DNA from: JAGQLF01 sp964635995
GTDB taxonomy: Bacteria; Patescibacteriota; Dojkabacteria; J137
Reading direction: 5' to 3'
DNA length: 34,601 nt
Assembly (NCBI GenBank): GCA_964635995.1
Contig: CAZWRA010000012.1
Span: forward strand, 1 to 34,601
Part shown: piece by piece, positions 29,515 through 34,601 of the stretch
Layout: every line of letters begins with the position of its first letter
How positions within the stretch are numbered: the stretch's first letter is position 1
Notes under the pieces: generated by a model
The model's database searches: none
The model's input: the letters and a program-made list of their open reading frames with translations, nothing else
What the model was told of the DNA's origin: nothing
Translations under genes and position numbers: made by a program

Positions 29515-29877
29515 ATGTTTGAAAACAATTCAAATCCAAACAATTTAATGCAACAGATTTCTCATGTTATGCCTCATTTTTGTGATAAGTGTGGTGGTAG
29601 ACATGATCCAACTGATTTAGAAATTGTTTTTAATTCTAATGCAAAGGCAGTATGTAAGTTAAGCTGTAAGAATTGCGGAAATACATACATGATTCATGTA
29701 AATAGTCCTGTTGATGGAATGTTAGCTGCGAAAAGATCAGAATATAGATCAGAAATAACTGGAAAAGAGATTAATAAATTTTCTAATGTATCAGCGATTG
29801 CTTCGAATGAGATTATTGATGTTTTCGATGCTCTGAAAAAGGTAAAAACTATAGATGACTTTAATAAGTTATTCTAA
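29515..29877 (+). CDS. small zinc-ribbon protein, function unknown
   Basis: This 120-residue protein has a Cys4 pattern of the zinc-ribbon type: Cys23-x2-Cys26 in FCDKCGG and Cys51-x2-Cys54 in CKNCGN (a further Cys at 47). The strand between, DLEIVFNSNAKAVCKLS, and the following TYMIHVNSP fit the ribbon. The second half is mixed helix (EYRSEITGKEINKFSNVS, SNEIIDVFDALKKVKTIDDF) with no known motif. It has its own promoter and ends 9 nt inside the convergent recF. It might bind nucleic acid or act as a small regulator; nothing in the sequence decides. Confidence 0.65.
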   Translation: MFENNSNPNNLMQQISHVMPHFCDKCGGRHDPTDLEIVFNSNAKAVCKLSCKNCGNTYMIHVNSPVDGMLAAKRSEYRSEITGKEINKFSNVSAIASNEIIDVFDALKKVKTIDDFNKLF

Positions 29878-30960
29878 GCTTATAGAGTTTGAATTATCTA
29901 ACAAAATTTTAGGAATTTCATTTCTATCAGCTCCTGTAATTAAGAGCTGATTTTCTTTTTGTAAAAGCAGCTTTGCAATATTTTCTCTATGGGTTGAATC
30001 TAGCTCTGACATAATGTCGTCAAGTAATAATAATACCTTTATATCATGTTCATTTTCAAGAATTTGAGATTGCCCCATTTTGAATAGAAAGCTTCCTATT
30101 CTTTGTTGCCCTCTCGAACCATGAAACTTCAAATCTAATTCCTGTTCCTTTGTACTAAATAGGAAAGAGTAATCATCTTTATGAGCACCATACATGGTTT
30201 TACCTATAATCAGCTCTTTTTTCTCATTTTCAATATATTTAGCTGCGTAGGACTCGTAGAAAGAGTTATTTTCACTAACATCTACATTTGGGTGATAAAT
30301 GATATGTAGGTCTAAAACGTCGTGATATAGCTCTTGAGAGAGGCTAGGAACTATAGTATTTAGCTTATTGATATAGTTTTCTCTAATCTCTGATAATTGA
30401 CTAGATAAATCTATAATTTTATCAGTCCAGAAATGTAATTCGTTCTTTTTTGAGAATCCATCTTTTATAGCTTTTATAACAGCATTTCTGTTTTTTAAAA
30501 CAGTTGTGTATTGTTTTAATAATGTTTCATATTTTGGCTCAACTAGTAATAAAAAAGAATCAAAATCATCTCTACGAATTTTAGGTTCCCCATTTACAAG
30601 ATCTACAGAATGAGGAGCGAAGAGTATTAAGGCGAATTTTGAAAGAATTTCTTTTTTAACTCCACGTTTTGAATTTAAAAGTGTTTTCCTGATTTGTTTG
30701 GGTTCACTGTTAAGAATGATAACGATATCATTCGAATCCCACTCAAGCTCAATTTTTGTACTTATGTCTTTATTCCCGATTATTTCAGTATAAGATTTTA
30801 ATGGTCTGAAAGAAGTTCTAAAAATAGAATAGTATATAGATTCAATCAGATTGGTTTTCCCATAACCATTTTTAGCTATTAAAGTATTAACCTTATCGTG
30901 TAAGGATATTCGCGCCTTTTCTATATTTCTGTAATTATATAGGGTAATATTGTTTAACAT
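29869..30960 (-). CDS. recF: DNA replication/repair protein RecF
   Basis: RecF helps load RecA at single-strand gaps and is an SMC-like ATPase. The 363-residue product opens with LNNITLYNYRNIEKARISL, a variant of the family's LxNFRN start. Walker A is AKNGYGKTN (29-37), where Ala replaces the usual first Gly. RRDDFDSFLL and the signature-like HGSRGQQRIGSFLFKMGQ follow, with Walker B LLLLDDIMSELD near residue 315 and TGADRNEI close to the end. The length is normal. It lies apart from dnaA, dnaN and gyrB, its classical neighbours, between a zinc-ribbon gene and a glycosyltransferase. Confidence 0.93.
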   Translation of the reverse strand: MLNNITLYNYRNIEKARISLHDKVNTLIAKNGYGKTNLIESIYYSIFRTSFRPLKSYTEIIGNKDISTKIELEWDSNDIVIILNSEPKQIRKTLLNSKRGVKKEILSKFALILFAPHSVDLVNGEPKIRRDDFDSFLLLVEPKYETLLKQYTTVLKNRNAVIKAIKDGFSKKNELHFWTDKIIDLSSQLSEIRENYINKLNTIVPSLSQELYHDVLDLHIIYHPNVDVSENNSFYESYAAKYIENEKKELIIGKTMYGAHKDDYSFLFSTKEQELDLKFHGSRGQQRIGSFLFKMGQSQILENEHDIKVLLLLDDIMSELDSTHRENIAKLLLQKENQLLITGADRNEIPKILLDNSNSISLE

Positions 30961-30969
30961 TTGTGTCTT

Positions 30970-32058
30970 ATGAAAATAGCAATAGATTTCTCACAATTAG
31001 GACCGGAAAAGACCGGAATAGAGTATTATACCTATGAACTTACAAAAGCGCTAATTAAGGCAGATCCAGAAACGAATTTCTTATTAGTATCTAACAATGA
31101 AAATTATCTGAATGTATTTAAAGGGATTCAAAATGTGGAGCTAAAAGTCTTTGAATCAGATAAAATTAATTTTTTATGGATTTTTAAGTTAGGTTTATGG
31201 TTAAGAAGACAAAATGTTAATGCCTTAATCTCACCTTCAAATTTAATGCTTAATTTTTGGTTTCCTAGGACTATTCAAATAATTCATGATATAGTCCCAG
31301 TTACTAATCCTGAATATTGGCCTAGGGATTCAATAAAGAAGTTTAAATTACAGTTAAATATTGCATCTAGGTTTGTTAAGAAAGTTGGAACTATTTCTGA
31401 AACTACGAAGAAAGAATTAATAAAACATTATCCAGGTTTAAAGAAGAAGACTGAATGTATAGGAATTGGCCTTCATGAATGGACATTAAATGAAGTTAAT
31501 AATATCGATGAGTTGAGAATTAAAAACAAATATTCACTTCCTGAAAAATATATATTAAGTGTAAGTACCTTACAGCCAAGGAAAAATTATACTGGTATGA
31601 TTAGGGCTTTTGACCTTTTTTCAAAAAATAATCCAGAGTATAAGTATTTAATAGTTGGAAAAAAAGGATGGTTATATGATTCAATATTTAGTTTAGTTCA
31701 AGATCTAAAACTTGAAGATAAAGTAATATTTTTAGGATATGTGCCAGAAGAAGATTTACCGACTATCTATGACAATTCAAGTGCGCTATTATTTTTAAGT
31801 TTAGCAGAAGGATTTGGTCTTCCAGCAATTGAAGCTTATTCAAGAGGAATTCCATCAGTGATGAACGATATTGAAGTATTTAGAGAATCAATGGAGGGAC
31901 TGGCATATTTTGTAAAACATGACAAACCTGAAGACGTTACTCTTGCTTTATCTAAAGCTGTTAAAAGTAAGATTCAAATCAATAAGAATTTTTTAGAAAA
32001 ATACTCCTGGGAAAAAGTTGCAAATAACCTTAAATCGTTATATTCTAACTTCGTTTAG
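30970..32058 (+). CDS. GT4-type glycosyltransferase
   Basis: This is a GT-B fold enzyme of 362 residues, counted from the ATG at 30970; the TTG at 30961 adds three residues and is less likely. GPEKTGIEYYTYELTKAL is the acceptor-side start, IQIIHDIVP and GTISETTKKELIKHYP are typical of mannosyl- and rhamnosyl-type GT4 enzymes, and LSVSTLQPRKNYTGMIRAF followed by GFGLPAIEAYSRGIPSV (with the Glu-x7-Glu pair) binds the donor nucleotide. The start is only 9 nt from that of the divergent recF, so its promoter must be inside recF or the message must be nearly leaderless. The sugar specificity is unknown. It is separate from the main glycan cluster. Confidence 0.9.
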   Translation: MKIAIDFSQLGPEKTGIEYYTYELTKALIKADPETNFLLVSNNENYLNVFKGIQNVELKVFESDKINFLWIFKLGLWLRRQNVNALISPSNLMLNFWFPRTIQIIHDIVPVTNPEYWPRDSIKKFKLQLNIASRFVKKVGTISETTKKELIKHYPGLKKKTECIGIGLHEWTLNEVNNIDELRIKNKYSLPEKYILSVSTLQPRKNYTGMIRAFDLFSKNNPEYKYLIVGKKGWLYDSIFSLVQDLKLEDKVIFLGYVPEEDLPTIYDNSSALLFLSLAEGFGLPAIEAYSRGIPSVMNDIEVFRESMEGLAYFVKHDKPEDVTLALSKAVKSKIQINKNFLEKYSWEKVANNLKSLYSNFV

Positions 32059-32070
32059 CGAATTCAATTG

Positions 32071-32098
32071 TTGACAAGTTGAGCATATTTATTGTAAT
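32071..32098 (+). promoter_or_regulatory. promoter of the acidic-protein gene
   Basis: A perfect TTGACA (32071-32076), a 16-nt spacer and TGTAAT (32093-32098) predict a start near 32105 and a 20-nt leader before the ATG at 32125. Confidence 0.68.
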
Positions 32099-32124
32099 TT
32101 CGTTTAATTATTAGATTTAAGTTA

Positions 32125-32469
32125 ATGGCAAAGAAAGCTAAAAAAAAGGATATTGAATATGATGACCCCGATTTGCATGATAGTGAAATAGATGATGATT
32201 CCTTAGGGGATGGCTTCACTGGAGATGAAACACCTCCTGAAGAAGATGACACAGCATATACAATGGGGGATATAGTTGTAGATGATGGTAGTGCTGATGA
32301 GGGAGAGGATGAAGACAAACAAATCTTAAAACAAAAATCATCTTTAACTCCTGCCGAGGGAGAAGAGGATGACGTATGGGTAGATGAAATCGACGTATTT
32401 GATGATTCAGATCCATATTTGGAAGGAGCTGACTATGATCCTGAAAATGCTGGAGATTATTACGATTAG
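32125..32469 (+). CDS. small, very acidic protein, function unknown
   Basis: The 114-residue product starts with a short basic patch (MAKKAKKKD). From about residue 10 on it is dominated by Asp and Glu (for example DDPDLHDSEIDDDSLGD and YDPENAGDYYD), without hydrophobic core, cysteine or recognisable domain. It is probably disordered. The composition recalls the acidic tail of the RNA polymerase delta subunit and of nucleic-acid mimics, but no delta-type helical domain precedes it, so I do not assign that name. A consensus-like promoter and a strong hairpin after the gene suggest it is made as its own transcript. Confidence 0.6.
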   Translation: MAKKAKKKDIEYDDPDLHDSEIDDDSLGDGFTGDETPPEEDDTAYTMGDIVVDDGSADEGEDEDKQILKQKSSLTPAEGEEDDVWVDEIDVFDDSDPYLEGADYDPENAGDYYD

Positions 32470-32515
32470 ACCATACAGGAAAAGCTTTTCCATTCAATAT
32501 TATATAAAAATACGA

Positions 32516-32553
32516 TATAATTAAGCGCTGAAACATGCGCTTAATCATTTTTT
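32516..32553 (+). terminator. terminator hairpin overlapping the -10 box of the next gene
   Basis: ATTAAGCGC (32520-32528) and GCGCTTAAT (32537-32545) form a perfect 9-bp stem with an 8-nt loop, followed by CA and T6 (32548-32553): a good terminator for the acidic-protein gene. A TATAAT at 32516-32521 enters the stem by two bases and is the best -10 candidate for tig; its transcript would start inside the hairpin and thereby escape it. Confidence 0.75.
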
Positions 32554-32559
32554 AAAGGA
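32554..32559 (+). promoter_or_regulatory. ribosome binding site of tig
   Basis: AAAGGA lies 4 nt before the ATG at 32564. It is one of the few Shine-Dalgarno-like sites in the window, since the ribosomal protein genes have only AT-rich leaders. Confidence 0.5.
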
Positions 32560-32563
32560 TTTT

Positions 32564-33679
32564 ATGAAATATACATATAAAGAGACAGTAAGAGATAAGA
32601 ATAAAGTAGAGTATGAGGTAAATGTTGATTTTAAAGAATTAGAACAATTTAAAGAGGAAGTATTCTCAGAGCTTTCAAAAACAGTAAAGATGGACGGTTT
32701 TAGACCAGGAAAGGTGCCTAAAGATAAGGTTGAACAAAAGCTTGGTGGAAAACTTATTACTGAGAGCATAGGAAGGTTATTGCCAAGAGTAGCATATGAA
32801 ATAATGCAGAAAGAAGAGGATCGACCTGTTCATGCTCCTGAATATGATCTTAAGAAAGCAGACGAAAAAGAAGGCATTCTTTTTACATTTCAGTTTGTAA
32901 ACTATCCTGAAGTTAAATTAGGAGATTTTAAAAAAATTAAAATAAAAAGAGAAGTAGAACCTGTAAATGATGAAGATATCGAAGCAGTTGTTAAAAATAT
33001 CGTTAGATCCAGTATTCCCCCACAAAAGATAAAAGAGTTAACAGAGGTTATTGAAGTTAAGCCTAAAAACACAAAGAAAGATGATTCAAAAGAAGAAAAA
33101 AAAGAAGAAGAAGTTAGAATTAGTGATTTTAAATTAAATGATAAGTTAGTTGAAGCTTTAGGTTATGAAAATGAAAAGACATTAAAAGATATTAACAAAG
33201 CTGTAAGAGAAAGATTAGAGCAACTAAAAGAAGAACAAGCAAATAATGCCTATACTTCAAAAGTTATTGAAGAAGCAATTAAATTAAGTAAATTTGAAAT
33301 CCCTGATATGTTTATTGAGAATGAAGCAGGCATTTATGAAGATCAATTTAATTCACGTTTAGAAGAACTAAAATTAGATAGAGATACTTATCTTGCAACT
33401 CAAGGAACTGATATAGAGAAGAAAAAAGAGGAGTGGAAAAAACAGGCTATTGAAAAAATTTCTGTAGATTTAGTTTTAATTTCACTAGCAAACGAACATA
33501 ATACTGTTGCAGAAGAAAAAGATATTGATGAGGAGATTGAAAAAATTGCAGATCCTGAAGTTAAGAAACAATATAGATCTGAGAGTGCTAGGGAATACGT
33601 AAGAAGTGTAATTACAAGACAGAGAGGACTTTCTAAGCTAATAGAAATTGTTGGAGCACCTGAAGCTAAAAAGAAATAA
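32564..33679 (+). CDS. tig: trigger factor, apparently without PPIase domain
   Basis: Trigger factor binds the ribosome at the exit tunnel and shelters nascent chains. The ribosome-binding signature is clear: GFRPGKVP at residues 45-52 in an N-terminal domain of about 115 residues. The C-terminal chaperone arms also fit (EALGYENEKTLKDINKAVRERLEQ, and FEIPDMFIENEAGIYEDQFNSRLEE). Between them, where the usual 430-residue protein has an FKBP-like prolyl isomerase, I see only about 60 residues, with a Lys/Glu-rich linker (DDSKEEKKEEEV) and none of the isomerase motifs. The total is 371 residues. It has its own Shine-Dalgarno site and a -10 box overlapping the upstream terminator. Confidence 0.88.
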   Translation: MKYTYKETVRDKNKVEYEVNVDFKELEQFKEEVFSELSKTVKMDGFRPGKVPKDKVEQKLGGKLITESIGRLLPRVAYEIMQKEEDRPVHAPEYDLKKADEKEGILFTFQFVNYPEVKLGDFKKIKIKREVEPVNDEDIEAVVKNIVRSSIPPQKIKELTEVIEVKPKNTKKDDSKEEKKEEEVRISDFKLNDKLVEALGYENEKTLKDINKAVRERLEQLKEEQANNAYTSKVIEEAIKLSKFEIPDMFIENEAGIYEDQFNSRLEELKLDRDTYLATQGTDIEKKKEEWKKQAIEKISVDLVLISLANEHNTVAEEKDIDEEIEKIADPEVKKQYRSESAREYVRSVITRQRGLSKLIEIVGAPEAKKK

Positions 33680-33722
33680 TTTAAAGTGCAAGGATACTTA
33701 TATTAATTCTTAATTAAATAAG

Positions 33723-34094
33723 ATGGAATTAAATTCTATTCTTTAGTATGTTTCTGATATTGAGGTTACTAAACAATTCTACAGTGATTTAGGGTTAGAA
33801 GTTAAATCAGAAATGGAGAATTATGTAAGTTTTTCTGCAGGAGTAGTTACTCTTCAATGTATGACTAAAGCTTCTGTTCCTGAGCTAGAAAGAGAAGAAA
33901 TGGACTTATCGGTAAGCAAAACATTCTTTATTTATCTTGAAGTTCCTAATGTTGACGAAAAATATAAAGAACTTGAAGAAAAAGGTTTCTTTCCTTCAAG
34001 CGAACCTAGAGATTGGCCATGGGGATCAAGAGAATTTGCTTTAAGAGATCCTGATGACTATGTCTTTGTTTTCTATACACCAAGTAGAAAATGA
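33723..34094 (+). pseudogene. VOC (glyoxalase/bleomycin resistance) protein with in-frame amber stop
   Basis: Translated from the ATG at 33723, codon 8 is TAG (33744-33746). Ignoring it, the 123-residue product is a typical single-domain VOC protein: MELNSIL-stop-YVSDIEVTKQFYSDLGLEV, then YVSFSAGVVTLQC, FFIYLEVPNVDEKYKELEEKGF, and FALRDPDDYVFVFYTP. A start at the internal ATG 33813 would omit the whole first beta-alpha-beta unit, so it is unlikely to give a folded enzyme. The metal-ligand pattern is poor, which suggests a binding protein. A single change (for example TTG to TAG) explains the stop; it may be a real nonsense mutation or a base-call error. Its end overlaps the next gene as ATGA. 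Confidence 0.7.
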
Positions 34095-34445
34095 TAATTC
34101 TTGTTTTTGAGGATTCAAAATACTTCGTAGATAATTTAAAGAAAGCTATTCCTGAACAATTTAAACTTTTTTTTCATGGAGTGCCTTGAAGATTTTCAAA
34201 AACTTCCTGAAGATAATCAAAATGAAATACTTGAGGATTTGAAAGTTGTATTAATTGATCATAATTTAGCAAGCTATAATAAAAATGGTTTCGATGTCTC
34301 AAATTACTTTTCTAAATTAAAGCCTGAAGTTATTCAGTTAGGAATTTCAATTTCTCGGGAAAATCAGAGAGAATATATAAAAGATGAGCATTATTTTGGA
34401 AAAACTAATTTATCTGGCTTAAAAGATTTTTTGAATAGCTTGTGA
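34091..34445 (+). pseudogene. CheY-like receiver protein, frameshifted at a T8 run
   Basis: From the ATG at 34091 the frame reads MIILVFEDSKYFVDNLKKAI and stops at 34187-34189. From 34176 the next frame continues with ECLEDFQKLP to a TGA at 34443-34445. Removing one T from the T8 run (34167-34174) joins them into 117 residues. That product has receiver-domain landmarks at the right places: Glu7-Asp8, phospho-acceptor-like Asp56 in VVLIDHNL, Ser86 in GISIS and Lys104 in FGKTNL. It has no output domain. It is coupled to the VOC gene by ATGA. A kinase partner is not in the window. It could be intact in the organism if the T run is misread. Confidence 0.55.
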
Positions 34446-34591
34446 AGAAAAATATAAAAATTGCGATCATCATTTTTTTAATCATACTAATTCCATTTTT
34501 TATTGCTACAACTCTTGTAGTTTTAAATGCAGCTACATTTAATAAACTAAACTGTACCCATTTGTCTAGGCAATTTTTAGAGATTTTTTAG
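34442..34591 (+). CDS. small membrane or secreted peptide, possibly truncated
   Basis: A GTG overlaps the preceding stop (GTGA) and opens a 49-residue frame: MKKNIKIA, a hydrophobic stretch to about residue 30, then a short polar tail ending RQFLEIF. It looks like a signal peptide or a single membrane helix. Given the broken genes just before it and the window edge just after, it may be the N-terminus of a longer protein cut by another indel. No function can be named. Confidence 0.4.
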   Translation: MKKNIKIAIIIFLIILIPFFIATTLVVLNAATFNKLNCTHLSRQFLEIF

Positions 34592-34601
34592 ATATATTTT
34601 T

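Noticed and set aside
32478..32491. Palindrome GGAAAAGCTTTTCC as a terminator
   Set aside because: It is a perfect 14-nt palindrome but has no loop sequence and no T-run after it; the hairpin at 32520-32553 is the better terminator.
1..34601. UGA recoded as glycine, as in some CPR lineages
   Set aside because: TGA ends the genes at 13244, 29436, 34094 and 34445 at sensible places, some as ATGA/GTGA overlaps. The one TGA inside a gene (4420) is explained by a frame change, since the continuation is in another frame.

Overview
The window is AT-rich (about one third GC by eye, not computed) and reads with the standard bacterial code: TGA, TAA and TAG all end genes. It looks like a Patescibacteria/CPR-type genome. 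The grounds are genes packed almost without gaps, a near absence of Shine-Dalgarno sequences, an L36 with an insertion, a trigger factor without a recognisable PPIase domain, a free-standing infA-rpmJ-rpsM-rpsK-rpsD-rpoA-rplQ-rplM-rpsI cluster, and many large surface proteins and glycosyltransferases. The exact lineage cannot be named from this sequence.

Layout. 1-5.04 kb: one long membrane-anchored fibre protein (signal anchor, C1q-like domain, C-terminal S74 self-cleaving chaperone) split over three frames by two indels. 5.1-6.1 kb: galE on the minus strand. 6.4-9.2 kb: a secreted protein with seven Ig-like repeats, each with a cysteine pair, ending in three DUF5648-type repeats. It has a near-consensus promoter and a strong UUCG terminator. 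9.26-9.63 kb: non-coding DNA full of inverted repeats. 9.66-11.63 kb: a Wzm/Wzt-type polysaccharide ABC exporter. 11.64-11.70 kb: a palindromic repeat. 11.7-15.8 kb (minus): a secreted DUF5648 protein, a GT4 glycosyltransferase and two methyltransferases, with the last three translationally coupled. 15.8-24.5 kb: seven genes on strictly alternating strands: two GT2-GT4 fusions, a GT-C-like membrane protein, a ParB-like protein, an NT5C-type HAD phosphatase, a GT2 and an anchored cohesin-like protein. 24.6-29.1 kb: the ribosomal/RNA polymerase operon, closed by a terminator. 29.1-34.6 kb: yraN, a zinc-ribbon protein, recF, a GT4, an acidic protein, the trigger factor gene, and three small genes, two of them broken.

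How the genes fit together. GalE, the glycosyltransferases, the membrane GT, the ABC exporter with a C-terminal glycan-recognition domain and the two methyltransferases suggest assembly, capping and export of a surface glycan. The repeat proteins and the fibre are candidate surface structures that could carry or bind it. This linkage is inferred from proximity and family knowledge.

Caution. Five disruptions (near 2355, 4411, 14826, 33744 and 34167) interrupt otherwise good reading frames, and four of them are consistent with single-base indels. Several lie in homopolymers or G-rich runs, so assembly error is a serious alternative to biology at each of them.
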